A stretch of 37,276 nt of DNA, taken from positions 7,293-44,568 of the forward strand of contig PLXO01000084.1 in NCBI GenBank assembly GCA_003151425.1, given 5' to 3'. A program made the translations under genes and the position numbers. Positions within the stretch are counted from its first letter, which is position 1. Every line of letters begins with the position of its first letter. A model generated the notes under the pieces. That model saw only the letters and a program-made list of their open reading frames with translations. It made no database searches and had not been told where the DNA came from. This document shows positions 24,553 through 33,490 of this stretch, one piece after another. The DNA comes from Acetobacteraceae bacterium. GTDB lineage: Bacteria; Pseudomonadota; Alphaproteobacteria; Acetobacterales; Acetobacteraceae.

Positions 24553-25424
24553 GCAATCATGAAGTGGCGGTCGTGCTGGTGAATTGGCGCGGCGCGGACG
24601 ATACCATCGGCTGCCTTGCCGCCATCAACGCATTGGAAGCGCCGCGGCCGCTTTCGATCGTCATCGAGAATGGTTCGGGCGATGCCTCCGCGGCTACGCT
24701 GCGTGAAGCGTCCAACCTTGATATCCTCATCGAAAGCCCGGTCAACCTCGGCTTCGGCGGCGGCTGTAATCTTGGAATTGCACGAGCTCGGGCCGAAGGT
24801 GCGCACTTCGTCTGGTTGTTGAACAACGACGCGCGCCCCGAGGCCGGCGCGCTATCCGCACTTCTCCAGGTGGCGCTCGGAGATCCTCGGCTGGCTGCCG
24901 TGGGCTCGCTGATGCACGAAACCGCAGATCCAGACCTTGCTGAGGGTTATAACGGCGGTGTAATCGATTTCCGTACCGGCCAGGTCCGCCGTAGCTGTAA
25001 CGTGCATGAAATACAGTATCTGTCGGGGGCATCTCTCCTTCTTCGCCTCGATGCTCTGGCCGCGGTCGGCGACTTCGACGAGAGATTCTTTCTTTACTGG
25101 GAGGATACCGATCTGCGCTTTCGGCTGCGTGCCGCCGGCTGGCGGCTTGCGATCGCGGAAAAGAGCCATGTCCGGCATGCGGTGTCTTCCAGCGCCCGCA
25201 AGGCAGGGCGCGACGCCATCCGCTATTTTAACGATGGCGCGCTTCTATTCTATCGACGCTACGCGCCGGTACCGCTGATTCCGATCCTGGCAAATTTCCT
25301 TTATCGCTTTCTTGGTCAACTTCACGCGGGGGAATTCGCCAATGCGATCACGATATTGTTGATTACGCTCAGGATTGACCGCGTTCAGTTTCCAAAAAAT
25401 AGTCGGTTACCCCCGGTCGGTTGA
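24549..25424 (+). CDS. Glycosyltransferase family 2 (rhamnosyltransferase-like)
   Basis: This 291-residue protein has a complete GT-A domain of the WbbL/rhamnosyltransferase type: VAVVLVNWRGADDTIGCLAA (residues 6-25), NLGFGGGCNLGIARA (66-80), the WLLNNDARPE segment carrying the NND metal-binding motif (92-94), the SGASLLLR acceptor strand, and FDERFFLYWEDTDLRFRLRAAGW with the catalytic acidic residues. It would add a deoxyhexose or similar sugar to a surface glycan in the cytoplasm. The ATG at 24549 overlaps the upstream stop (ATGA). The last residues (SRLPPVG) and the in-frame sequence after the stop look like the tail of the GT9-like gene, so the natural C-terminus may have been replaced. 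Confidence 0.88.
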   Translation: MSNHEVAVVLVNWRGADDTIGCLAAINALEAPRPLSIVIENGSGDASAATLREASNLDILIESPVNLGFGGGCNLGIARARAEGAHFVWLLNNDARPEAGALSALLQVALGDPRLAAVGSLMHETADPDLAEGYNGGVIDFRTGQVRRSCNVHEIQYLSGASLLLRLDALAAVGDFDERFFLYWEDTDLRFRLRAAGWRLAIAEKSHVRHAVSSSARKAGRDAIRYFNDGALLFYRRYAPVPLIPILANFLYRFLGQLHAGEFANAITILLITLRIDRVQFPKNSRLPPVG

Positions 25425-25505
25425 CGTAGGACCGCGAACCCGGCGGGTGGTTCCCGGGCGAGTGATGATCCCGCCTTTGCGTGCGACTTCGAGGTGACGT
25501 CTTGA
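25425..25505 (+). pseudogene. Degenerate copy of the 3' tail of the GT9-like gene
   Basis: Directly after the GT2 stop and in the same frame the sequence reads RRTANPAGGSRASDDPAFAC, then DFEVTS and a TGA. The end of the GT9-like gene (22525-22611) reads TANPAGGSLTSYDPAFVLDC. At base level, 22 of the first 23 positions from 25431 match those from 22525. This is the tail of a second, lost copy of that gene or a product of recombination between the two sites. Confidence 0.75.
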
Positions 25506-25735
25506 TGGTGGTCGAGGCGGCCCCGTCGACGACCGCAGCAGGTCGCAGTTCAGGAACACCGTCTCTGGCGACGGCGAGTTTCTGGCACTGCGTGCTGAGA
25601 CGGAATCCATAGGCCGTGAAACCGGTTGCGTGGAGATGGTGGAACCACCCGGTATGACAGCGCAGAGACTATATGGGGGGACGACATTCAGCTCAGCCCT
25701 TTTCACCATCTTCGTCGCCATGTAAGCTGGCTCAA
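25425..25735. other. Intergenic region with gene remnant (311 bp)
   Basis: It holds the 81-bp remnant of a GT9-like tail at its left end. From 25506 to 25735 I recognise nothing coding; the 3' part must carry the promoter and ribosome-binding site of the DUF6311 gene, neither of which is evident. Confidence 0.5.
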
Positions 25736-27637
25736 ATGGAAAATTCTGGATCAGATCGCGCGCGCCTGGCGTTCGCCTGCGTGACGTTGCTGGTGATGGT
25801 CGCTGCATTGGCGATCGTCACTTTTCCGCTCGGCTTTCTCGACGGCGGAGACGCGTTCTGGCGCTACCCGAAAGGCGACTACGCCCAGCACATCATCGGC
25901 GGGCGCTATTTCATAGCGGATGCCTGGCGCTGGCCTCTGCTGATTGTTCCAGACCTTGGTCTGCCGCCCGGAACGAATATCGGCCTGACCGACAGCATTC
26001 CGATCGCGGCGCTGGTGGCGAAGCTGGTGCGCGATTGGTACGGCTACTTGCGTCCTTATCTGCCGATATGGATTTTCCTCTGCTACCTGCTGCAGGGTCC
26101 GGCCTGCGCGATCGGTCTTTACGCACTTGGCGTGCGGAATGTGGCGGCGCTCATCCTCGGCGGACTCATCGCCGTGTTTACGCCGGTTCTGCTGTTCCGA
26201 TTCGGTCATGCCGCACTCTGCGCGCAGTTCCTGCTGTTGCTGGGACTGGCGGTGCATCTGCATCTGGCACGCGAGAGTTCGCGCCGCGTGGTCATCCTGT
26301 ACCATCTACCTCTCCTTGTCGTTGCGCTGATGGTGCATATCTATCTCTTCGCGATGGTGTTCGCGATCATGCTGGCCAGCCTGTTGCAAGGACTGTGGAC
26401 GGAGCGACTGACGATTCCCGCCGCGCTAACGCAGCTTGCGACGATGGCGCTGGTGATCGGCGCGGTCATGTGGGCCTGCGGCTATTTTGCGCTCGGCCCG
26501 ATCCCGATGAAACCCTATGGTCAGTGGCCGCTCGATCTCGCCGCGCCGTTTTTTCCCGCGCCGAGCGGCATTTTCGGCAGCGCCACCCTGCCCCTTGACC
26601 GGAACGGCGAGGATTTCGCCTGGCTTGGCGGCGGGATATTTCTGTTGCTCATCGCCGCGCTGGTCCGCTCGTGGCGCCAGCTTGGTGCGATGGCGCGAAC
26701 GCATCTGCCAAGCATCATCATCTGCGGTTTGCTGATCGTCTTCGCCGTCACCTATGCCGTGCGTATCGGACCGGTATTGATCCTCGGAATCGGACCGGAG
26801 CGTGTACGCCAGGCGGTACTTGATGGTGCTGGACATGGCGGCACGCTGCACATGCTGCTCGGCCTGCTTGACCCGGTGGATTATGTCCGAATCGGTCTCT
26901 ACGCAGTGCTGCTGGGCGCGCTCGCGGTGCTGGTCGTTCTGCGGGCGTGGCAATGGCGGAAGGTCCGATTCCTTCGTTTTATCGGTCTCGTCATGCTGGT
27001 TTGGATCGTTTCTCTCGCCGTACAGCCCTCGGCCACCGCACTGATCATCAGCAGCTTTCAGGCGTCGTCGCGATTTGCCTGGCCGGTGATCTATCTGGTC
27101 AGCCTGCTGGCAATCGCGGGCGTATGGAAAGCCTACCCGCCCCGGATCGCTTTGATATTGCTCCTCGTGGCATTCGGCCTGCAAGTCTATGATACGGTGC
27201 CGCTCTGGAACCGCCTGCGCCACGCCGCGTTGGCCCAGCCGGAACGGCTGCCGGACCGGAATGCCATTCTTGCTGCCGCGGCTCAGGCCAATCGCGTGAC
27301 GTTCGTGCCAACCTATCTCTGTGCGTATGCCGAACCCATGGATCCGGACGCGCGCGACGTGGCTATCGACGAGCTCGACGATCTGCAGGTGCTGGTGTCA
27401 CGCTTCGCACGACCAACCAACGCCGTGCGGAACTCGCGCATGACGGCGACGGATATCGAGGCGCTGACCGCCCGCTGCGCCAGCGAACGACAGGCAGCGC
27501 AGGCGCAACTGGACACGCTCGGAACGATGACGATCGTGCTGAACGACACGCCAGCCGAGGCATCGCTGCGGACGGCTTTGCTGCAACATCCTGGCTGCTC
27601 CAGGTTGTCGAGCGCGTTTATGTGTGCCGGTCGTTGA
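25736..27637 (+). CDS. Polytopic membrane protein, DUF6311 family
   Basis: This 633-residue inner-membrane protein has about eleven hydrophobic helices in its first ~470 residues and a soluble C-terminal domain of ~150 residues. The first periplasmic loop has GDYAQHIIGGRYFIADAWRW followed by GTNIGLTDSIPIAALVAKL, the pattern I associate with DUF6311 proteins of surface-polysaccharide loci, which look like GT-C transferases (acidic residue after the first helix). Function is not established; a lipid-linked sugar transferase is plausible. The ATG at 25736 (MENSGSD) was chosen because the first helix starts ~10 residues later; an in-frame ATG at 25673 adds 21 residues. It converges with the next gene. 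Confidence 0.75.
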   Translation: MENSGSDRARLAFACVTLLVMVAALAIVTFPLGFLDGGDAFWRYPKGDYAQHIIGGRYFIADAWRWPLLIVPDLGLPPGTNIGLTDSIPIAALVAKLVRDWYGYLRPYLPIWIFLCYLLQGPACAIGLYALGVRNVAALILGGLIAVFTPVLLFRFGHAALCAQFLLLLGLAVHLHLARESSRRVVILYHLPLLVVALMVHIYLFAMVFAIMLASLLQGLWTERLTIPAALTQLATMALVIGAVMWACGYFALGPIPMKPYGQWPLDLAAPFFPAPSGIFGSATLPLDRNGEDFAWLGGGIFLLLIAALVRSWRQLGAMARTHLPSIIICGLLIVFAVTYAVRIGPVLILGIGPERVRQAVLDGAGHGGTLHMLLGLLDPVDYVRIGLYAVLLGALAVLVVLRAWQWRKVRFLRFIGLVMLVWIVSLAVQPSATALIISSFQASSRFAWPVIYLVSLLAIAGVWKAYPPRIALILLLVAFGLQVYDTVPLWNRLRHAALAQPERLPDRNAILAAAAQANRVTFVPTYLCAYAEPMDPDARDVAIDELDDLQVLVSRFARPTNAVRNSRMTATDIEALTARCASERQAAQAQLDTLGTMTIVLNDTPAEASLRTALLQHPGCSRLSSAFMCAGR

Positions 27638-27791
27638 CGACGTTAGGTGGCGCGACGTACACCAGTCGCCGCGTGACGCCTGCATCGACCTGTGCGCGAT
27701 TGGCGCCGAGCCGGATGCAGGCTGTAGCGGGCATTTCAACACCCCCGCAATTGCAGACCCTGGTAAAACCCATCGCCGGCATGTGCGGCGG

Positions 27792-29369
27792 CTACCGGAG
27801 AACGTCGCAAATCAGGTACACCTTCGCCGCCACCGCGAACCGCCGACATTGCTCGCCGAGGCGCAATTTATAGGCCGTGAGGCCTATTATCCGGGGGGGA
27901 TGTCCATCAGGTATCACCGCGTAGAGCGAAAACTGCGGCACGGCATCCAGATCGGCCCGGAGCTGTCGGGTCAGCGTCGTATCTGCTGCGCACAAATCGA
28001 TTTCGCCGCAGCCAATGTCGACGTAGCGCGCTTCCGCAGGTAGACTGAGAGCCAGGAAAGCGCTGGGCGCGAAGGTGAGGAAGACCAACGGCTTTCCGGG
28101 CAGGACCAAGGGCTCGGTGGCGATCGTGCGCCAGTGATCCTGCCACGGCAGTCGCTGCCAGGTCCCGACATGCACACGCGCCAAGTCCAGGACGACGAGC
28201 ACAAGCAGCAGTCGCGCGCGCCAAAGTCCCGTGCCAATCCAATCCGCCAGCACCAGCACCACCGCGCCGCACAGGATCTCAAGCGGGACCATATAGCGGT
28301 GGATTCCGAACGTGTACAGCCACACCGGGTAGTCGATTGCGCAAGCCAGCAGTAGGCCGGTCTCCGGCCGGGCGAGCACGGCCAAACGCCGCTTGCGGAA
28401 CGGGGCGAGCGCCAACACCGCGAGCGCGCCGGCCAGCGCGAAAGCGAAGCGCGCGTCCTTGGGGTCGGTCTCGCTGGCGGGGGACAACCGGATCGGCGTC
28501 GTGCTGCCGCCGACCAGCCAGTAATACGGGTAGGTCAGCATAGACCATGGCGAATGCGTTACGAAGTTCTTGTCGCGCATCGCCACCGGCGGAGAATCCG
28601 GTGAACGGAAAATATTGTTGAAGTAGGGAAATACCGGATTGTGGAAGCGGCGCCACAGTGCGAGATGCCACCAGCCTGCGATAATCATAAATCCGACCAC
28701 ACCGCCAAGCACGAGCTGTGCCGCGCCGGAGGCACGCCGGCGCGGATGCGCGGGACCCGTCAGGAAGAACGCCGGCGCGCCGATCGCAAAGACCATGTTC
28801 GACACCTTGAGCCCGGCGGCCAAGCCGAGCAGAAGGCCGGCGGCCACGCAGGCATGGCGCGGCGCGGACGCATCGTCGCGCGTCAGCAGCAGAAGATAGG
28901 CGAGCAGCACCGGCACCGCAGTGATCAGGTCGACGATCGTGGTGCCCGCTTCCGACAGCGCCATCGGACTGGCGACGCAGAGCACAAAGCCGAGAAAGGC
29001 GCCGGCATAGCCGCCTTCGCCCGGGTCGGGACCGGCGATGCGCAGGCAGATCCGCCCAGCGATGACGAATGCCATGGCTTGCGCCACGTCGATCGTCGTC
29101 ACGGCCGCTAGCGGCGGCAGGGCTCGAATGACGAGATATTGCGAAATCAGAACCAGCGGATTCAGATACGTCTGGATGCCGGCCGGCGCGATGCTGTCCC
29201 AAAAAGTTCCCTGCAACAGCAGGAACGGAACGCTAAGGTGGTAGTTGAGCTGGTCCCAGTTGACGTCCTGGCCGCGCCGAAACGCAAATACCAGCGTCGT
29301 GACGATGGCCGCGACAACGCAGGTTGCGGTGTAGCCGGCGCGCGTCGCGACAAGCGCCTTGATCCGCAT
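27792..29369 (-). CDS. Polytopic membrane protein, GT-C glycosyltransferase-like
   Basis: This 525-residue protein has about ten to eleven membrane helices and a ~110-residue C-terminal soluble part. After the first helix comes RRGQDVNWDQLNYHLSVPFL; the acidic residue in NWDQLNYH is in the position of the catalytic Asp of GT-C enzymes such as those of the DUF2029/GT87 or PMT type. HNPVFPYFNNIF and LYTFGIHRYMVPLEIL are further loop motifs seen in related membrane proteins. It probably transfers a sugar from a polyprenyl-phosphate donor on the periplasmic side, though neither donor nor acceptor is known. It faces the DUF6311 gene tail to tail and diverges from the LLM gene, with 128 bp between their starts. 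Confidence 0.7.
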   Translation of the reverse strand: MRIKALVATRAGYTATCVVAAIVTTLVFAFRRGQDVNWDQLNYHLSVPFLLLQGTFWDSIAPAGIQTYLNPLVLISQYLVIRALPPLAAVTTIDVAQAMAFVIAGRICLRIAGPDPGEGGYAGAFLGFVLCVASPMALSEAGTTIVDLITAVPVLLAYLLLLTRDDASAPRHACVAAGLLLGLAAGLKVSNMVFAIGAPAFFLTGPAHPRRRASGAAQLVLGGVVGFMIIAGWWHLALWRRFHNPVFPYFNNIFRSPDSPPVAMRDKNFVTHSPWSMLTYPYYWLVGGSTTPIRLSPASETDPKDARFAFALAGALAVLALAPFRKRRLAVLARPETGLLLACAIDYPVWLYTFGIHRYMVPLEILCGAVVLVLADWIGTGLWRARLLLVLVVLDLARVHVGTWQRLPWQDHWRTIATEPLVLPGKPLVFLTFAPSAFLALSLPAEARYVDIGCGEIDLCAADTTLTRQLRADLDAVPQFSLYAVIPDGHPPRIIGLTAYKLRLGEQCRRFAVAAKVYLICDVLR

Positions 29370-29497
29370 CGATCGCCTTCGCTCCGTGGAATAAGTTGCC
29401 AGCTAGTGCGATTCGCCGACCGAGGCAAGGTCTCGCCGCTGGCATTCCAAGTCCCGCACGCTACTGTGCGAAATCACGCAAGCAGAAAGGCGGCGCG

Positions 29498-30328
29498 ATG
29501 CAACTTGGCATCCATCTACCCCATATCGGCCGCAAGGCCGGTCCGGACTCGATCCGTCGCGCCGCGCAGCAGGCCGAGGCGCTCGGCTTCGACGATGTCT
29601 GGGTCAGCGAGCACATCATCGTGCCGAAGGACGCCACATATCCGCCGTCGCCGTCCTTCTACGACCCGGTGCTGACGCTCACCTGGGCCGCCGCGTTCAC
29701 CCGGCGGGTCCGCCTCGGCACGTCAGTGCTGGTGCTGCCGATGCGCCATCCGTTGCCGTTGGCGAAGGAACTCGCGACGTTGCAGAATCTGTCGCAGGGC
29801 CGCCTCATCCTCGGCGCCGGCGTCGGCTGGATGGAGGCGGAGTTCGCCGCCCTCGGCGCGCCCTTCCACGAACGCGGCCGGCGCATGGACGAGGGCATCG
29901 CGCTGATGCGCGCGGTGTGGACCGAGGATCCGATCAGCTTCCCGACTCGTTGGATTCCCGCCACAGTCAAGGAAATGCGCATGCAGCCGCGCCCGGTGGC
30001 GCCGATCCCGATCTGGATCGGCGGCTCCTCGGGGCCCGCGCTGCGGCGCGCCCTGCGGCTGGATGGCTGGCACGGCAGCCGCCTCGCGCCGGACGCAGCA
30101 CCTGCCATGGTGCAGCGCCTGCGCGCCAGCCGCCCCGATCCGGCGTTCACCATCTCGTTGCGCGTACGCTGGGACGGCGCGCAACAGGACCGCATGCGTA
30201 CCGACCTCGTCGCCTACGCCGAAGCGGGCGTGCAGCACGTGCTGCTGGAGCCGATGGAGCGCGAGCTGGATGCCTGGCTGCGCACGGTGGAGGATGCGGC
30301 GCGGCTCATGGCTGGGCTGCGCGCATGA
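29498..30328 (+). CDS. LLM class (luciferase-like, F420/flavin) oxidoreductase
   Basis: This 276-residue protein is a TIM-barrel of the luciferase-like monooxygenase superfamily. Visible marks: MQLGIHLPHIGRKAGPDSIRRAAQQAEALGFDDVWVSEH in pieces (GIHLPH; AQQAEALGFDDVWVSEH), RVRLGTSVLVLPMRHPLPLAKELATL, RLILGAGVGWMEAEFAALG and PIPIWIGGSSGPALRRA. This is the F420-dependent TIGR03619-like group, but many members in proteobacteria use flavin. The ATG at 29498 with AGAAAGG upstream was chosen. It lies among glycan genes with which it has no obvious link; its stop overlaps the ATG of a short frame before the next membrane-protein gene. Confidence 0.88.
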   Translation: MQLGIHLPHIGRKAGPDSIRRAAQQAEALGFDDVWVSEHIIVPKDATYPPSPSFYDPVLTLTWAAAFTRRVRLGTSVLVLPMRHPLPLAKELATLQNLSQGRLILGAGVGWMEAEFAALGAPFHERGRRMDEGIALMRAVWTEDPISFPTRWIPATVKEMRMQPRPVAPIPIWIGGSSGPALRRALRLDGWHGSRLAPDAAPAMVQRLRASRPDPAFTISLRVRWDGAQQDRMRTDLVAYAEAGVQHVLLEPMERELDAWLRTVEDAARLMAGLRA

Positions 30329-30350
30329 CCAAACACGCGCTGGCCAGCGA

Positions 30351-31955
30351 ATGACGTACGCCGAGACGCGCCCTCAATCGCTTGTCGTTCCGATCGGGCT
30401 TACAGGCCTGGCGCTCGTTCTGGTCGCGATCTTTGTGTTCGTGCATTCGCGTTACCTTGGCGTGCCTTCCTACGGAACAGAGACCGGCGGCTGGCGCGAC
30501 TGGGCCGACCAGTCGAAGTATATCGAGGCCGCACGCGCCTGGGCCGAGTGGGATCTCACGCCGGCGCGGCACTGGTATCCGCCCGGCTATTCGCTTCTGG
30601 CAGCGCCGTTTCTGTGGGTGACCCCGCATGACCGTTTTCTGTTGCCCAATCTCGCGTGCATGCTCACGGGCCAGTTCGCCTGCGCGGCGCTGGCACGGCG
30701 GATGTTCCCGCAACACCGCTACGCCGCCTTGTGGGGCGCCGGCGCGTTCCTGGTGGTGAGCGAAAGCACGATCCCGGCGCTGCGAACCTGGATCGTGCCA
30801 TGGACCACCACGCCGGCGGCGGCCTTGACGCTCGCGGCGCTGGTCGCGGTGTTGCGGCTGGCCGAGCATCCCGGCATCGGGCGCGCGCTATTCGCGGGGG
30901 GCGCCATCGGCGGAATAGTTTTCTTCCGGCCCTCGGATGCGGCACCGGTCGCCTTCGCCGCCGCCCTCACGGTCACGCCCGGTCTGCTTGCCATGCCGAT
31001 CCGTTACGCGGCCGGCGTAGTCGCTGCCGCGGTGCTGGCCGCCGCAGCCGCGTCGGGGACGGCCGCCGCTGTCATCGCCGCAACATCCGGGTTCGGACCC
31101 GGCACCTATTACGATATTTCCGCCAAGATCGGCTTCGAATTCCGCCTGCTCCCGCTCCGCTGGGTCTCCCTGGTAATCGACGGCCATCCGCTGTTCGATG
31201 GCGTCGGCACGGACCGCCTCGAGCCAAGTCTGCATCGCGGCCTGAGTGAGCGTTTCCCCTGGATCATTGCCGGCGTCGGCGGCGCGGCCGCCTGTTGGTT
31301 CGGCAGAGACGCGCGGCGCGTTCATGTATTGCTGGTGACCTGGCTTGCGGCCCATATGGCGCTGACGCTCGCCTATCGCGATCTGCATATTCTCAGCCTT
31401 TGGCTTTTAGACAGCGATCATTACTTCAAGGTCACCCAGCCGATCTTTCTCCTCTACGCATTGTTGCTGATCGTGCGACTTGCGGACCGCGCGACGCGAT
31501 GGCGCGCTGCGTCTGCGGCCGGTCTCGTGATCGTTTTGGGGTTCGGCTGGCGCGCCGGCTTGACGCCGATGCATGCGGACGTTGCGCCGGCAAGCGCCGA
31601 CGGCGTCGCCATCCCTAGTCTGGAACGCGTCGACGAGGCGGCGATCGTTCGTGGTACCGGGCCGTGGAACGCATTCTACCTGGCCCCGAACATCCTGACC
31701 ATCGACGGCACCAGATTTCTCAGTCGCCCTGATTTCAAGATTTACCCGAGGAGCAGGGATTTCCTCGTGGTGCCGCTGCGGCCGCTGCCACCCGATCCCG
31801 GCGTGCTGACGGTCGCCGCGGGTATACACGTCGAGGCGGGCGTGCCGGCCATCAAGGTCCTGCAGACGATCACCTTCGGGTTGCCTTGCGCGTTCGGCCT
31901 TGCCGGCAGCGCGGTTTGCGGCAGCGTCGGCGTGCCGCTGATCCCGTCGCAATAG
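30351..31955 (+). CDS. Polytopic membrane protein, GT-C-like
   Basis: This 534-residue protein has a first helix at about residues 12-30, then RDWADQSKYIEAARAWAEW with an Asp/Gln/Lys/Tyr cluster typical of the first GT-C loop, then HWYPPGYSLLAAPFLW, a motif shared with dolichyl-phosphate-mannose and ArnT-like transferases. About nine more helices follow, and a soluble C-terminus from ~425. A sugar transferase working at the periplasmic face is the best guess, without known substrate. It starts 22 bp after the LLM gene. The ATG at 30351 is in the proper place before the first helix; the much longer opening overlaps the LLM gene and is not meaningful. Confidence 0.72.
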   Translation: MTYAETRPQSLVVPIGLTGLALVLVAIFVFVHSRYLGVPSYGTETGGWRDWADQSKYIEAARAWAEWDLTPARHWYPPGYSLLAAPFLWVTPHDRFLLPNLACMLTGQFACAALARRMFPQHRYAALWGAGAFLVVSESTIPALRTWIVPWTTTPAAALTLAALVAVLRLAEHPGIGRALFAGGAIGGIVFFRPSDAAPVAFAAALTVTPGLLAMPIRYAAGVVAAAVLAAAAASGTAAAVIAATSGFGPGTYYDISAKIGFEFRLLPLRWVSLVIDGHPLFDGVGTDRLEPSLHRGLSERFPWIIAGVGGAAACWFGRDARRVHVLLVTWLAAHMALTLAYRDLHILSLWLLDSDHYFKVTQPIFLLYALLLIVRLADRATRWRAASAAGLVIVLGFGWRAGLTPMHADVAPASADGVAIPSLERVDEAAIVRGTGPWNAFYLAPNILTIDGTRFLSRPDFKIYPRSRDFLVVPLRPLPPDPGVLTVAAGIHVEAGVPAIKVLQTITFGLPCAFGLAGSAVCGSVGVPLIPSQ

Positions 31956-32108
31956 GGCGAACACGGGCTGCAACGTGTCGCCTCGAAAACGCGCCAGTTT
32001 GCGCAGCGGCGAGCGGAATTTGGGGCACGAACGAACAAGCCGCCAGCGGCGAAGACATCACGGACTGGTCAGTGACCGTGGTCCCGGAGGCGGTGATGCC
32101 GGCCTCCG

Positions 32109-32297
32109 TCAGTTCGTGCCGGTCCGCCACACCACCGGCTCGTCCAGCACGTCGGAGGCGAGATCCAGCAGATGTTCCGCCGTCCCGCGCAGGCCGGCGC
32201 TGTCGGCCTCCTCGGCAAGTCGCAGCAGGTGATCCGAGAGCATCAGCGGGCTGATCGGCGCGTGGGTGGACAGGGGGACACGGTTGAGCTGGGTCAT
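32109..32297 (-). CDS. Small protein of 62 residues, unknown function
   Basis: This frame starts with an ATG behind CAAGGAG at good distance and encodes a polar, mostly helical protein with the segment LMLSDHLLRLAEEADSAGLR then TAEHLLDLASDVLDEPV. There is no signal peptide or membrane segment. The helical heptad-like pattern of Leu suggests a small helical bundle or coiled coil. I do not recognise a family; the strong ribosome-binding site and clean end support that it is real. It lies alone between two larger genes. Confidence 0.6.
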   Translation of the reverse strand: MTQLNRVPLSTHAPISPLMLSDHLLRLAEEADSAGLRGTAEHLLDLASDVLDEPVVWRTGTN

Positions 32298-32439
32298 GGC
32301 ACGGCTCCTTGCTGTCTTCCGGGGCCGGAACAAGATCGATTGCCCGATCCCCAGTAGATGCGCCAGCCTATTAGGCCGCCATCTTTCCGCTCATTGATAT
32401 AGCGCAATCTCTTCGGAATCTACGTAGCAAGGATGCAGA

Positions 32440-33306
32440 TCAACCTCCTCGGAAAGTACCTGCCAGGCCGTCGGCCAGCGTGATCGGCCGCACGCCCAGC
32501 GTGGCGATCATCGGCGCGATGTCGAACGCCTTATCTTCCAGCAAGCGGCGGATCTCGGCCGGCCGCACCGTGGGAACCAATGGCAGCACTGCGGTCAGCG
32601 CCGCCGCGGCCATCATCGGCCAGGCGGGGACCGCGATGATACGCGGCCCGGCCAACCCAGCCGCGAGCGCGACGGCACAAACAAAATCCGCATAGGGCAG
32701 GGGGCTCGGCCCGGCGACTACCAGGCTGTGCGCACCGTCCCACGCGATCGCCAACGCCGCCCGGATGCAGCGTGTCAGGTCGTCCTGATGGATCGGCTGC
32801 ACCAGCGCGCGTCCGCCGCCGGGCAGCGGCACGACGGGCAACCGGCGCAGCAGCGTGGCGAGGCGCCGCACGTTGTCCTCGCCCTGGGCGCCGTAGATCA
32901 TCGTCGGGTGCAGCATGACGCCGGAACGACCGGACGCCAGGAACGCCGCCTCCCCGGCCTGCACGCCACGCCCGTGCACGTCCGGCCAGCGCGTGAACTT
33001 GCGGGTGCTGCCCAGGAAGACATAGCGGGCGTCAACCGGTCCGGCCTGCAGCACGGCGGGCGCGAACCGTGCATGCGCGCAGCTCACGATGCGCACGGCC
33101 CCGTGCAGCGCTGCTCGCAACGCAGCCGCATCCGTCAGGTCCGCCACCAAAGGCGCGCCCGCAAGACCGCCCGCGCGCCACTTCGCCGCATCGCGCACCA
33201 CCGGAACGACCTCGATGCCATCGACCGCCAAAACGCGGCACAGCGCCAGCCCCGACCGCCCCGACGCCCCGATCACATGTACGGCCGACTCCGCCGACCC
33301 TCCCAA
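32440..33306 (-). CDS. NAD(P)-binding atypical SDR (NmrA/epimerase-like)
   Basis: This 288-residue protein has a Rossmann cofactor site VHVIGASGRSGLALCRVL (residues 9-26), the second strand VPVVRD, DLTDAAALRAALHGAVRIVSC, YVFLGSTRKFTRWPD, and MLHPTMIYGAQGEDNVRRLATLL, as in extended/atypical SDRs such as the NDUFA9-like or epimerase group. No YxxxK is seen at the usual place, so it could be a binding protein or an atypical enzyme. No ATG fits the N-terminus; the TTG at 33306 lies nine bases after AGGAG and is preferred, with a GTG at 33276 as the alternative. It diverges from the plus-strand SDR over a gap with a 14-bp palindrome. Confidence 0.8.
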   Translation of the reverse strand: MGGSAESAVHVIGASGRSGLALCRVLAVDGIEVVPVVRDAAKWRAGGLAGAPLVADLTDAAALRAALHGAVRIVSCAHARFAPAVLQAGPVDARYVFLGSTRKFTRWPDVHGRGVQAGEAAFLASGRSGVMLHPTMIYGAQGEDNVRRLATLLRRLPVVPLPGGGRALVQPIHQDDLTRCIRAALAIAWDGAHSLVVAGPSPLPYADFVCAVALAAGLAGPRIIAVPAWPMMAAAALTAVLPLVPTVRPAEIRRLLEDKAFDIAPMIATLGVRPITLADGLAGTFRGG

Positions 33307-33321
33307 ATGTGCTCACTCCTC

Positions 33322-33335
33322 GCCATATATATGGC
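33322..33335. promoter_or_regulatory. Perfect 14-bp palindrome in a divergent intergenic region
   Basis: GCCATATATATGGC is a perfect palindrome 16 bases before the TTG-started gene on the minus strand and 156 bases before the plus-strand SDR. Eight consecutive A/T bases in this GC-rich DNA stand out. It could be an operator for a dimeric regulator or include a -10 element. TGGCACG at 33332-33338, with GC ten bases after its GG (33345-33346), also resembles a sigma-54 site. Confidence 0.45.
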
Positions 33336-33490
33336 ACGATTGCCGCTTGCTTGGCGGCGGCCTTCGGGTCAAGACCCATCGCCCCCCAGGGGCACACGCG
33401 TTGGTCGCACCCCGCGCGAGGTCTTGAGGCGGAGGCCGCAGCCAAGCCACATTGGAACACGCCGAACGAACACCGCGAAAGTCACACACC

